DNA of 64,000 bases from Nitzschia sp. pyKryTriq1 (Eukaryota; Bacillariophyta; Bacillariophyceae; Bacillariales; Bacillariaceae), in contig OY101121.1 of the NCBI GenBank assembly GCA_956465555.1, forward strand, positions 768,722 through 832,721. Direction: 5' to 3'. A program made the translations under genes and the position numbers. Positions 32,206 to 42,364 of this stretch are shown in pieces. The notes below the pieces were generated by a model. It did not search any database, had not been told where the DNA came from, and saw only the letters and a program-made list of their open reading frames with translations. Positions within the stretch are counted from its first letter, which is position 1. Every line of letters begins with the position of its first letter.

Positions 32206-34486
32206 ATGTCCAAGCCCCTCTGCCCCTGTTGCTTCCAAGCCTACGCTTCGTCTCTATTGGCCGATCAACCATCAGCGACGACGACGACAGAAGAAGACGC
32301 CGCCCTTGTGAACTTTCAGTTTTGTGGAACATGTGCCAGTTCCGATGTGGAACACGCTCTGGCAAACAAGGGCGCAAAGGACCGGTCGGTCCCTCCGATT
32401 GTCTGGTTTCTGACGGTCGAAGAAATTGAAACCCAAACGCAAAAGATTTTGGACGACACGAAAGCCAACCTGGACGCGATTGCTGCCCTTCCACTCGATC
32501 AAGTGACGTTTGAGAACACGGTGGCCAAGTTGATGACACCCCCCAACTACAAAACAAATCCTGCGGTTGCCGGTTGCAAGTTCCTCCAGCATTGCTCGAC
32601 GGATCCTGCTATTCGGGAAGCTGCGTCCAAGGCTGGAAAAGCCTTCAGTGCGTCTCGTGTGCAAGGACGAATGCGCAAGGATGTCTATGAACGTGTCAAG
32701 GCTTTCAGCGAAACAGAAGAATGTAAAACTTCTCTTTCCGACTTTCAAAAGCACTTTGTCAAGGCGTCGCTGGAAGACTTTGAAAGGGCTGGGCTAGCTC
32801 TCTCTGAAGAGGACGGCAAGAAACTACAAGGTCTTTTGGAACAAGATGCCGCTGTTTGCTCGGAATATGGAAAGAACTTGGGTGCCGATGCCACCAAACT
32901 CTTCTTTACTCCTGAAGAACTCCAAGGATGTGGCGATGACTTTATTAAGGAGCGTCTTGGCAAGGATGAAGAAGGAAAGTGTACCATCACATTGAAATAC
33001 CCTGATATTATCCCCATCGGCAGTAATTGTGAGGTGGCTGAAACGCGCCGGTTGGTGACTCAAGCGCGCGAGGGGGTGAATGCGTACAAGAACAATTTGG
33101 ACTTAGTCGCCAAGGGGATTGGCTTGCGAAAAGACATCGCGGCGCTTTTGGGTTACCCCAGTTGGGCCGAATACATTTGTAGCAAACGAATGAGCGGGTC
33201 CTACGAGGCTGTGGATACATTTCTGTCTTCATTGCACAGTCAACTAAAGGAAAGCGCGGCAATGGATATCCAATCACTCCTTGATCTCAAGAAGGCTCAT
33301 TGTGAAGAGACGAAAGCCGAATGTGATGGGAAAATGAATGCGTGGGACTCTGGGTTCTACAATGATCTCCTTCTCAAGACAAAGTACGGAGTTGATGCAG
33401 AGAAAATTCGAGAATACTTTCCGCTTGATCATGTTGTTGAAACGACACTAAACATCTACCAGGAATTATTGGGATTGACATTTACAGAGCTTTCCAAGGG
33501 GACCTTTTGGAGTTGGCACAAGGAAGTCCGTTGCTTTGATGTAAAGGATACCGAGTCTTCGGAGCGGATTGGATTCTTCTATTTGGATCTTCACCCGCGT
33601 GAGGGCAAGTATGGTGAGTGATGACGGAGCATGATACATTCACATTATTTTGATACGTAGATGGCGGCGATCTACTAACGCACATGTTTCCTCTACAGGC
33701 CATGCCGCTATCTTCCACCTCGTCAAGCACGGCTTGAACGGTATCAAAGCCGTCGATTGTATGCTTTGCAACCTTCCGGCATCGACCAAGGACAAGCCAT
33801 CGTTGCTGCGCCATTCCAACGTGGTGACCTTTTTTCATGAGTTCGGGCACATCATGCACGGGCTTTGCTCCGAAGGCGTGGGCAACTCGACTCGTTTGGC
33901 CAAATGTCCCCGTGACTTTGTCGAGGCACCTAGTCAGATGTTGGAAAATTGGGTATGGCAGACTGAAATCCTCGAGCGACTCTCCAAGCACTATGAAACT
34001 GGTGACACCTTGCCGACTGAAATGCTAGAGAGTATGCTTCGTGCCAAACATGTCAACGTTGCGATGGGATCCTTGCGTCAAATCTATTTGAGTCGACTGG
34101 ACTTATCCATTCATGGTATGGATCCGCCAAAGGATGCTGAGGGACTCCAAGCTCTTGTGGACGAGCTACGCCCCGAGATTACCATGATTGAGAATCCAGC
34201 AGGAAACAACATGCTCCGAACTTTTGGGCATTTGATGAACCAATACTCGGCAAGCTACTATGGATACATGTGGGCTGAAGTCTTGAGTGCAGACATGTTT
34301 GCTACACGTTTTGAGAAGGAAGGTGTCATGAACCCCAAGGTCGGCATGGACTATCGAAAGATGGTGCTCGCGCCAGGTGGGACGGGTAACATCTCCGACC
34401 ACCTGACAAAGTTCTTGGGACGCCCACCAAGCAACGAATCTTTCCTGAAATCACGGGGCATCCTCACTGGTATAAGTTCGGACTAA
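32206..34486 (+). CDS. M3-family zinc oligopeptidase (thimet oligopeptidase type), 2 exons
   Basis: Exons 32206-33613 and 33699-34486 (85-nt intron, donor GTGAGT) give 731 residues, typical of thimet oligopeptidase/neurolysin (about 680-720). These cytosolic enzymes trim peptides of under about 20 residues. The catalytic zinc site is FFHEFGHIMHGL at about residue 514 (HExxH), with the third ligand in DFVEAPSQMLENW about 25 residues later. The long helical N-terminal half (LPLDQVTFENTVAKL, LGYPSWAEY) fits the family. The splice join restores REGKYG/HAAIFHL. The YSASYYGYMWAEVLSADMFATRF block with the conserved Tyr-rich substrate segment is intact. No signal peptide, so cytosolic. The first residues include CPCCFQ...CGTC, an uncommon pair of Cys pairs. 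Confidence 0.93.
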
Positions 34487-34637
34487 AAATGTTGACATGA
34501 ACGCGTGCCATACGGGTGGGGGAAGTGGTCGGTAGTCTCTGGCTGTAGCTTACTACGAATTTAAACCAGGGGGCGAGGTCTTCTACTTTACTAGTACATT
34601 CAGGCTTTGCTTGCGTATTCTTTGGCCACACAATTAT

Positions 34638-36191
34638 TTAGTCCCACGCACCGACGTCTGTCGAGTTTCCCAAGCAGGACGTTGTAGATTCTTCTTCTAG
34701 CATATCACTGTAATCACAGAGCATGGCCACCACGGAGGCGAATCCATGCAAAACGCTCCTACAAGTTTCTGATGTTCCCATCCGGATCCCTACTGGGCCG
34801 ATTTCTGCATTCGCCATCAACCCAGCAATGGGAGTGTTGGGTGGAAGAAGTCGTTCCACGTGCCTTAAATCGACATTTGGAGCTCCAAAAAGACTTTGAC
34901 CACGACCCATGCAAGAAATTTGTAAGGCACCCAAGGCCTTGCCAGCCTTTTCTCCAAGGAACAGCCGTTCTGTCCCGGCTCTTTCCAGAGTCTTCTTCCA
35001 ATCCTGCATTGCAATCTCCTTGGATTGTACATGAAATCGGAAATAATCACCTTCTTGAATTTGAGGCCCACAAACCAATATTGAACCTGATCTTGGGCGG
35101 AATCCGGTCATTTGTCGAAGGATGAAATCATCCGGAGGCCTTTCATTTAAATTCTCCACAATTCCGTGCTCGTCCTTGTGGATGCCCCCTAAAAAGTCAT
35201 CACTTTGTACATTTCTAATCTCAGGATTTTCACCATCCGACATGACTTGATCCATGATTTCTTTGAGTTTGTCCAATGCACGTTCGCAATCCAGTTCATG
35301 CACTGCCGGGCCGTCGACACTTGTCACGCGGAATGTAGATCCTACCGGACGGCACCCTTGCGTCACGACGACTTGAAGACCTACGTTTCCAGTAAACGTA
35401 GCGCCAATCAAGCTTCCTGGTGGTAACACTCTGGTTCCAATGGCTAAAGATGAGTGACTCGGTGCGGCTACCGAGATTCCGCCGGCGACGATCCCTTCTA
35501 TCTGTTCCAAAGCGGAATGTATTTCATGACAGTGCGGGTCGGCAAACACCAAATGTGACGGCTTTCGGTGTTCCTGTGAAGAAGACGAAGAAGAAATAGA
35601 AGCACCATTGGTCGATCCTTGATATTTTGATTCCATTGTAGCTCGGTTATTCTCGTGGTCCTTATCTGTCAAACTAAAGAGCTCGACGGAGGAATCATAT
35701 GGTAGAACGCCACCCAGAAATGACAAGCCACACGAGTGCTCGGTTTCTTGACCGTCGCCAATGACACCACCACCCACCACCGTCAACAGCTTTGTTTTCT
35801 CGCCCAATTTTTCTTGGGCACTCTTCACAAGGCTCTCCAAGTGAGGTGCCAATGATGGACCGACAAATAGACATCCGAACGCGGGGCTTGTCGGAGGATT
35901 CCAACCGTCCAAAAGATCGTCGAGTGCCGTCTGATACTCAAAGCCACTTTTCGACATCGCTTGTGTGCACTGAAATGACTTGGATGCCAACGACTTGATG
36001 CCTGCATTGGAAAGATATTGTTCCTCCAGAAACAGACCCTTCGCATTGGTCGACATCGACGGCGAAATCGGAGGAGTTTGATCGGCATTTCCATTCGGCG
36101 TTACCTGAAATGCGTGGCTCGTTGTCGTTGTCGACGTCGACGCTAACGAAACCACTGCCCAGAAGGCCCAGTAATAAGAACAAGCTTGCAT
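34638..36191 (-). CDS. FIST-domain protein, probably plastid-targeted
   Basis: 517 residues with FIST_N and FIST_C regions. FIST domains are thought to be small-ligand sensors, found in bacterial signal-transduction proteins and in F-box proteins such as FBXO22. Visible: CLFVGPSLAPHLESLVKSAQEKLG, LLTVVGGGVIGDG and LSFLGGVLP (FIST_N, about 100-300), then GPAVHELDCERALDKL and SLFGAPNVDLRHVERLLPPNTPIAGLMANAEIGPVG (FIST_C, to about 495). The N-terminus has a hydrophobic stretch (YYWAFWAVVSLAS) followed by SHA-FQV, an ASAFAP-like site. A Ser-rich insert (SISSSSSS) breaks FIST_N. No F-box. Intron-less; converges on the M3 peptidase with 151 bp between the stops. Confidence 0.85.
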   Translation of the reverse strand: MQACSYYWAFWAVVSLASTSTTTTSHAFQVTPNGNADQTPPISPSMSTNAKGLFLEEQYLSNAGIKSLASKSFQCTQAMSKSGFEYQTALDDLLDGWNPPTSPAFGCLFVGPSLAPHLESLVKSAQEKLGEKTKLLTVVGGGVIGDGQETEHSCGLSFLGGVLPYDSSVELFSLTDKDHENNRATMESKYQGSTNGASISSSSSSQEHRKPSHLVFADPHCHEIHSALEQIEGIVAGGISVAAPSHSSLAIGTRVLPPGSLIGATFTGNVGLQVVVTQGCRPVGSTFRVTSVDGPAVHELDCERALDKLKEIMDQVMSDGENPEIRNVQSDDFLGGIHKDEHGIVENLNERPPDDFILRQMTGFRPRSGSILVCGPQIQEGDYFRFHVQSKEIAMQDWKKTLERAGTERLFLGEKAGKALGALQISCMGRGQSLFGAPNVDLRHVERLLPPNTPIAGLMANAEIGPVGIRMGTSETCRSVLHGFASVVAMLCDYSDMLEEESTTSCLGNSTDVGAWD

Positions 36192-37600
36192 GCTGCAGAC
36201 GAATATCCAAAGTTAGTACAGTAGGAAGGCAATGCTGCTGCTCCTGAAATAATAATGTCGAACTTCTTGTCAATCCATCTGTGTTCTTGGTTCGGTTGCC
36301 CATCAAAAGTTCGAAAAGAACATCAGAATAACGATCCAAACTAAAATCACCTCTTGTCTGCGCCAGCTTCTTCGAAGGTCTGCTGACCAATCATGGTGCG
36401 GCAATAAATTTGTTGACGTCAGCATGATGATTCCGAACGAAGCGAAGCGAAGAAGGCGGGAAGAGCGAGAAATGGCGAAGAAATTTGGACAATAATAATA
36501 TAATTATTGTTGGAATAGTCCGTTAGTGGTACGTATGGTTACACGTGGAAGGGACACACGTTTTTGATGTTCGGAAATATTCGTACAGGTTCGTACTAAA
36601 CCAAATCCACCCGTAACTCACATCAATTTCATAATCCAGGACTGTCGCACTGGGGGCAGTACAAGTAGTCATATCGTTGTTTGCTCTGTTACCAGTTGGT
36701 AATAGACCTGAGAACGGACGAAGAACATCGTGCTGCCTGCCAGCACGTTGAGTGCGGCGCCCGTGCGTCCGTGGCAGAGGTAGATTATGAGTATTCTTTT
36801 TTTTGTTCCATTACCAATTGGTAATACTGGTAGAGAAGAGAAGAACAGTGTGCTGCCCACACTCGTGCATCCGCGGCAATGTGTATTTTCTACTCTGGAT
36901 TTTCTTGAACTTCTCCTATCAAAACTGTCCTCTGTCTTTTTTACTACCATTTCGACGACGAGAGGACCTTATGGTTGACGGTAGTTTCATGAGATTCATC
37001 GCTCGTCTCTCTTCGGTATCGGCTCAAGTTTGTGTTCGTTCGACTTGTTGTTTGTCCTTCGTTCGTTGGGGGTGTTCAGTGTTCCGTGTTCCATGTTCAA
37101 TACAGTACGATACACGGTCTGTTGGTCGACCGGTCTCAAATAATAATAATCCGGCCCAAACTTTTATCCGGGGAATGACCAACTTCAGATACTCGATAAT
37201 TATTGGACAAAATGGTCTACGTCATCGCGTTCCAGCTGCTCTATACATGTGCCCCTCTCAACACGTGATTTATTCTCGTCTCTACTTCTTTAGTATGAGT
37301 ACTGTAGTAAAAATCATAAATGCCGTCTACTTCGTACAGTTTACGTAGACGGTACAAGGTACTGGTACAGCTCGCTCTTTGTTGATGCTTGCTTGTGGTT
37401 GAACTCTTTAGGCTCTCCCACCTTCCTCATTCGTTCCTCGCTTTCGCTCCCGGCCTTTTGCCACTGTCAAACAATAATTACTATTTGCTCGAAAGAAAAC
37501 AGGATCGAGCATCGGTTCCTTCATTCCTTCGCCTTGGTTTTCAACCCACCACCTGCACCGCACCTCCTCCTTATTCTTATTCCAAAAGTTAATATCTACC
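36192..37600. other. Long intergenic region (1.4 kb)
   Basis: Holds the FIST gene promoter and a 110-bp imperfect direct duplication (see separate entry). The long open frames at 36803-37348 and elsewhere lack family features and cross the duplication, so I do not call them genes. The last 100 bp before 37601 are pyrimidine-rich, as in a 5' leader. Confidence 0.45.
36681..36891. repeat. Imperfect direct repeat, two ~105-bp copies with TACCAATTGGTA cores
   Basis: Copy 1 starts at about 36681 (ttgctctgttaccagttggtaata), copy 2 at about 36803 (ttgttccattaccaattggtaata), 122 bp apart. Both continue through gaagaac(a)-gtgctgcc and end with cgtgc(g/a)tccg(t/c)ggca. Near each start is TACCAATTGGTA (copy 2, a perfect palindrome) or TACCAGTTGGTA (copy 1, one mismatch), which suggests a duplicated binding site. 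Confidence 0.6.
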
Positions 37601-38281
37601 ATGTCATACAGCGTTGGCTCATCAGATGTAGGGGACTACGAAGAGGACCCCAACATCCCTAAGGGCGTCGATTGCGGTTGCGGGCACCATCATGAGGGAA
37701 GCGCCGAGGACCACGATGACAATATTTCGATTTCCAGTGAGATATCCGATCAAAGCATGAACTTCTACGGAACAACCTATGATTGCAAGCCAGATATATC
37801 CGAGGTCGCCAACTTGACGCATGCCGTGAACTACGGCGACCTTGCTATGGCTTGTCACAAGAAGAGCCTGTCGGATGATAACGTCTTGATACTCGATCCG
37901 GTCTACTCGATGGAGGATGCAGAGAAACTTACTTGGAGCCAGCTGCTGGATCATGAAGGGCGGCAACCTCGTATGGGTGTAGAGCAGAGTACCAAATCTT
38001 TCATTTGGACGCAGGGCTACAATGAAAAAAACGCCATGAGCCATTCGGGTGGTTTGTCGTCGGTGTTCCCAGAACCATTCAGCACACCGTACAAGCTCAC
38101 AAGACGACCATCCGATATGAGTTCAATCAGCTTGTTAGGGCTGCATCATCGGCCACGGCCTCTCAATGCTATCAAACGCTTCCTTTCACGACGAAAGACC
38201 AACCGACTTTTTCTCAAGGGCTCTTCTTTTAATACCACAGAAACTACGAACAGCACACGTCAAACGGAAGTTGCTATATAG
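37601..38281 (+). CDS. Hypothetical protein with early Cys-Gly-Cys-Gly-His-His
   Basis: 226 residues, not recognised. Starts MSYSVGSSDVGDYEEDPN, followed by CGCGHHHEG at about 25, a possible metal-binding patch. The middle (ILDPVYSMEDAEKLTWSQLLDHEGRQPRMGVEQS) looks ordered. The C-terminal half is Ser/Arg-rich, with a basic block IKRFLSRRKTNRLFLKG near 190. No signal peptide or membrane helix. ATG at 37601 directly follows a pyrimidine-rich leader (CTACC-ATG). The clean open frame and good start context support it being a gene; its job is unknown. Confidence 0.6.
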   Translation: MSYSVGSSDVGDYEEDPNIPKGVDCGCGHHHEGSAEDHDDNISISSEISDQSMNFYGTTYDCKPDISEVANLTHAVNYGDLAMACHKKSLSDDNVLILDPVYSMEDAEKLTWSQLLDHEGRQPRMGVEQSTKSFIWTQGYNEKNAMSHSGGLSSVFPEPFSTPYKLTRRPSDMSSISLLGLHHRPRPLNAIKRFLSRRKTNRLFLKGSSFNTTETTNSTRQTEVAI

Positions 38282-38618
38282 AGAGAGCTGAATTAATCTC
38301 GATCCTCACGCGGGGGTCTTTTCTAGGGAGAACGTTTTTGCTGTACGAATAGCAATGTATTTCTAGTGTTTGGTTATACTGTAATATACTGTAATATCAA
38401 TATTCGTTTTCTTGGAAAACTAGGAGGAGCTACAAGGACTATATCGTCGACAATGCCGGAGTGGAGGGAAAACACCGCTATCGAGAACCGCAGAGATCAA
38501 ACTACGAGCCAGGACAAGTCCTCACATTTCTCCCTACTGTAGCTACTAGATCATTAGTAGAGAAATTGATTTTATTATAATGCTGATGCAGCCTCGTCCA
38601 TTCGAAAAAATTGCATTT
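38282..38618. other. Short intergenic, tail to tail
   Basis: Between two convergent stops. The doublet atactgtaat occurs twice near 38378-38397, and CTACTAGATCATTAGTAG near 38542 is a palindrome-like block. Nothing else. Confidence 0.35.
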
Positions 38619-39344
38619 TTATCGAAAGATACCCAGCAGAGTTTGATCACGTAGAATGATTACCGTGGCATACAATGCAAACACAGGGAAGATGACCCAA
38701 ATACCATTCGCCACTCCGACAAACCCCACCACTTCGGCAATCGGTCGTCCCACATGACGCTTGTTGAAGAAGAAACTCAAAAAGTAGATCAAGGCACCAT
38801 ACAGGACTTGCCAATACGACGCACATCCCCAGACACCCACCATTAACCATGCGTACTGCCAGCTTTCTTGCAATTGGCCAGGAAAGAGAATGGCGACATT
38901 CCAGAGTAGACAGGGAGGAATGGTCGACCAGCCATTGCCGACATCAATGAAAAACCCAAAGGACTCCTGATTCTGATACGATGGATCCCACAGAGCGTAT
39001 GTCGACCACATGATGGCCCATTTCTCTCCACTAAAAAGGGTTGAAAGGCTCAACGGCATGGTCAGATACTGAAAGGCGGCCTTCCATTCCTTGCCTTCAT
39101 ATTGCTTCTTTCGCTCCAAGTAGTCCTTCTGAATAAAGCCAATATGATTTCCCAAAGCGATTTCGCAAAAGGCAATCAAGATATTCAAGTTGTTGAAAAA
39201 GAGAATTGCCAAACCGATTGCATTCGGGATAGACTCCACAAAGTAGAGAGGCACAACGGTTGTGGTCGCGATCCAAAGCGCGATGGCGCTGGTAATGTTG
39301 AGAAATGGAATCGGGGCAGAACTTGTTTCGACTTTCTTCGCCAT
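38619..39344 (-). CDS. Polytopic membrane protein, family not established
   Basis: 241 residues with about six hydrophobic helices: ITSAIALWIATTTVVPLYFV, IGLAILFFNNLNILIAFCEIAL, LLWNVAILF, WLMVGVWGCASYWQVLYGALIYFLSFFF, VVGFVGVANGIWVIFPVFALYATVIIL. The soluble part between helices 2 and 3 contains HIGFIQKDYLERKKQYEGKEW. Conserved-looking polar residues inside helices (FNNLN, E in FCEIA, N in VANGIW) hint at a channel, transporter or lipid-modifying enzyme; the pattern is loosely like EXPERA/EBP-type four- to five-helix proteins but I cannot confirm it. No clear signal peptide. ATG at 39344 (GCC-ATG-GCG). Confidence 0.6.
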   Translation of the reverse strand: MAKKVETSSAPIPFLNITSAIALWIATTTVVPLYFVESIPNAIGLAILFFNNLNILIAFCEIALGNHIGFIQKDYLERKKQYEGKEWKAAFQYLTMPLSLSTLFSGEKWAIMWSTYALWDPSYQNQESFGFFIDVGNGWSTIPPCLLWNVAILFPGQLQESWQYAWLMVGVWGCASYWQVLYGALIYFLSFFFNKRHVGRPIAEVVGFVGVANGIWVIFPVFALYATVIILRDQTLLGIFR

Positions 39345-40267
39345 GATGTTTGCGTTGGAGGAGTGAGTCCGTCCTACCGGTACTACAGAACTCGTATCGA
39401 TGAGAGAAGTGGAAGTGAAACCTTTGTCTCTGCAGGTAGCTATTAGTAGTCGCTGGTCTAGCTTTAGAGAGAGAATGCGGTGCTACAATGGTGTTTGTGT
39501 TATGAGGAGTGCGTCGTCGTCGTCGTCATGATTTTTCATGAATGATTTTTGGTTTTCTGTGTCCGGCGTCTGGCGTCTGGCGTCTGGCGTCTGGCGTCTG
39601 GCGTCATTGGCTCTACACTGAAGAAAAAGTTTTGCGGCACAGTACTTATTTGTGTACCGGTAGGTTCTACAGTACCCGCTGTGTACCAGAAACTCTTAGT
39701 CGCACGACTCGGAATCAGGGACTCAATCGCTCGTTTCGCCGCGTTACCGCGCAATTTCCCCTCTACTACTACGGGTCCAATCTCTCCAGCTCTACTCTAG
39801 TAGAGACTACTCATTGTTTCATTGATCCAAATAATCCACGTTCAGAAAATGGTAGTAGCTACTTATTTTATTGTAAATCACCGGTATGTACCGTACCGGT
39901 ATGGTGCGATGTACTGTATTACATCCTGCCGTACGAACACAGACCGCTCACAGTCAGTCGAAGGGTTCGATTGACGATGATGATGATTCGCCATTCGCCG
40001 CCGTTTCCAACAATCTGGTCTCACTATTTGTTCCCCCGAAAACAGCAACAACGGCGAGAAACCGAAACTAGAAACGTACAGTAGCAACAAAACAGGTTAT
40101 CCAAGAAGGAAAAATGAATAGCGACAACGGCAACAACAACAACGAGCACATTTCTACTGTTCATTTCATTTGGAAAAGCATCAAGAGGAAGAGGAAGCAG
40201 TAGTAGTAGTCGGTGTCTACTAGTAGAAGTAAGTATCAAGAAGAGAAATTCAAAGAAATACAGAACC
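39345..40267. other. Intergenic, about 920 bp, between divergent genes
   Basis: Holds a TCTGGCG heptamer array (separate entry), several accggta words (39656, 39891) and AAC-rich sequence near 40090-40140. Promoters of the membrane-protein gene and BMT5-like gene lie here. Open frames are interrupted or low complexity. Confidence 0.4.
39561..39605. repeat. Heptamer minisatellite (GTCTGGC)n
   Basis: About six uninterrupted copies of the 7-bp unit gtctggc, the first with one mismatch (gtccggc). A 7-bp unit would shift the frame in coding DNA, and the array lies in an intergenic stretch. Confidence 0.9.
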
Positions 40268-40882
40268 ATGTCAGCTCGTCAATTGTTGTCTCTCTGCCGC
40301 AAGGCCAAAATTCTTTGCGTTGGATCGGGAGACGGATCCCAGCAGGTTGCTCTCGTGAAGGAGGGGTTCACCAATTTGATATCGACCTTCTATGAACCCA
40401 AGGAGATGGTCTTCGAGACGCATCGAAATGCTGAGAAAAACGTCGAGATTCTGGACACCCATGGCCGCCACCCTCCGCTGTTCCAAATCGACGCCGCTGC
40501 TCTGCATTGCATCTTCCCCCACAGCTTCGCCGACGTGGTCTCTTTCCCATTCCCCCATGACGGAACCTCCTACCACGAGCATGGATCGAAACATCACGAA
40601 AACAACCAGGAACTGATCAAGAACTACCTTGGGAGTGCATCACGTGTCATCAAGCCTGATGGCACTATTCACGTCGTACTCAAGGACACGCCATTCTACC
40701 GAAAGTGGCATCCTTCGGATGAAGTCTTACAGGCGCACGACCTCCAAATGTCCTCAATCACGCCCTTTGAGCCTCTGGAGGGGCATCAACCATCGACAAC
40801 TCGCGGTTGGCGCGTCTGCAAGGGAAGAATTCCCAACAATGTGAAGGCCTTGGTCCTATCCTTTGTTCGAAAACAAGAATGA
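40268..40882 (+). CDS. BMT5-like (DUF2431) rRNA uridine-N3 methyltransferase-type protein
   Basis: 204 residues of the BMT5/ferredoxin-fold anticodon-binding-associated methyltransferase family (DUF2431). Yeast Bmt5 methylates 25S rRNA at U2634. Visible: motif I AKILCVGSGDGSQQVALVKEG-F-NLIST (family form GEGDFSF), EAxH-like FETHRNAEKNVEIL, DAAALHCIFPHSFADVVSFPFPHDG (the F-x-F-P-H block), and NNQELIKNYLGSASRVIKPDGTIHVVLKDTPFY, where the family has a similar G-x-IHV-L block. Motif I is GSGDGS rather than GEGDFS, a real deviation, so the target could differ. Family is clear; nucleolar role inferred. Confidence 0.85.
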   Translation: MSARQLLSLCRKAKILCVGSGDGSQQVALVKEGFTNLISTFYEPKEMVFETHRNAEKNVEILDTHGRHPPLFQIDAAALHCIFPHSFADVVSFPFPHDGTSYHEHGSKHHENNQELIKNYLGSASRVIKPDGTIHVVLKDTPFYRKWHPSDEVLQAHDLQMSSITPFEPLEGHQPSTTRGWRVCKGRIPNNVKALVLSFVRKQE

Positions 40883-42364
40883 ATCCTCATCGGTTGGAAT
40901 CCACTTTTCAGCTTTGAAAAACGAGCGTGGTGACAAGTATACCATGAGTCGTCGTCGATGATCCGGAAAGAAAACAGGTTCTTCATCGGTGGTTCAGTAG
41001 TAGGTCCGGCACGTTGATTGCCTCAGCGATCTGCAGACCCGGAGCCCCGACACAAAGTGCAAGTACCGTGCAGTGGAAGAACAAGTCGAATTTGTATACA
41101 GCAGCGTACTGAGTAGCCGTACTGGTACTGTAGATCCATTCATACTCTCAAAACCTGTCGTCCAGTGTGCTGTTCTCCGTAGTTTTTGTCACTGACCAGA
41201 CATACTCGTAGTAGTAGTACTAGAGAGACTACAACAGTGTCTTGCGGTAGGGATTGCTCACTTTTTCCTGCATATAGAAGACAGGGCATCACTCAGCCAG
41301 AATCCGCATCGTTCTCAGATTGATTTCTTCCGACGACAGAGAAGGATCGCAACAAAAGTGGTGCCGATCGATGCGGAATAAGGATGGAAAAGGATGTCTT
41401 TTGATCGATGGTCGACGACAGAGGCAGTCTTCTCGCGTTGGGTGTTGTGGTCATTATTTTGGTGCGCGAGTTTGGGAGCATAACACGACGAATGACTTCT
41501 TCCCCGCCCGCCCGCCGGTGTGAAAAAAATTTTGGGTTATGAGCCTATCTATCGCCCGAAGTATTGTTCGGGCGTGATGACCTTGTTGGATGAACAGACT
41601 GTTTTGTTCTCTCTATGTGTACTGTACCAGGTACTGTATACCGGTAGAGTTTTGAAAATTTGTGAGCTAGCTAGTTGCCTCGTCATCTATTCGACAATGA
41701 TTCTCTCAAGTGTCCCTGTTTCAAGGTGGAACTCTTTGGAGCCCTTTTACTCTCTTTTAGAAACTCATGATTATACTGTAGTAGTAGTAGTAGTAGTAGT
41801 AGTAGTGTTGGTGGTGTCGCCAGGGACCAATCCCTGGGTGTCGCGTTGTTACTGCCTATACGTATGGGTCATTCCTTTCCTTCGCCCTGCGGTAGTTCTC
41901 CAGACGTGCACCTGAGTCGTGTGAAATGGCATCGAATTCTTCTGTTCTCCAGCTTTTCTTCAGAACCTGTACAGTACTGAAAATACGTTAAGTCTATGTA
42001 CGTGAAACTCCAAACCGGGCAGCAGCGTGCGAGCGGACAGACGAAAAGAAGAACACCATCCAAGCCGACGATGGACGGACATGCGTACACTTTAGTACAA
42101 ATCCTACAGGAGCTCCTCTCGACGAAAAATCCGTCCGATTGTGCATCGTGCAGCCACGAAATCCTTGGCCACCAACCCAGACCACGGCGTAGAACTCCGT
42201 AGGAACAGCAGGCGCAAAGATTTCGATCGATTTCTCGTCTTTGGCGGGAAAACCGACGGTGGAGAGAGCATTCGATTCGTGTCCTCTTGATTCATCCTCA
42301 TAATTTCTCGCAAGGGTCGTCAAAACCACTTTCAGCTTTCTTCTATCAAAGAACCTCTTTCACA
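40883..42364. other. Intergenic, 1.48 kb upstream of HSP90
   Basis: Contains the BMT5-like 3' region, a (GTA)n microsatellite at about 41780-41808, a short duplication of CAGGGA/CCCTGG words near 41820-41838, and the HSP90 promoter. Long minus-strand frame 41994-42329 shows no family signal. Near 41936-41975 the TTC/GAA words are dense (GAATTCTTC, TTCTTCAGAA), which could be heat-shock-like elements but none fits the strict nGAAnnTTCn form. Confidence 0.4.
41779..41808. repeat. (GTA)n microsatellite
   Basis: About nine to ten uninterrupted GTA triplets upstream of HSP90. Not in a supported gene. Confidence 0.85.

Noticed and set aside
36803-37348. 181-residue open frame upstream of the gene at 37601
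   Set aside because: It crosses the direct duplication, has no conserved features, and its composition looks like intergenic DNA.
39542-40084. 180-residue open frame at 39.5-40.1 kb
   Set aside because: Starts in a heptamer minisatellite and runs through ACCGGT repeats; not gene-like.
41994-42329. 111-residue minus-strand frame upstream of HSP90
   Set aside because: No ordered domain; it would fill the HSP90 promoter. I could not exclude it but have no positive evidence.
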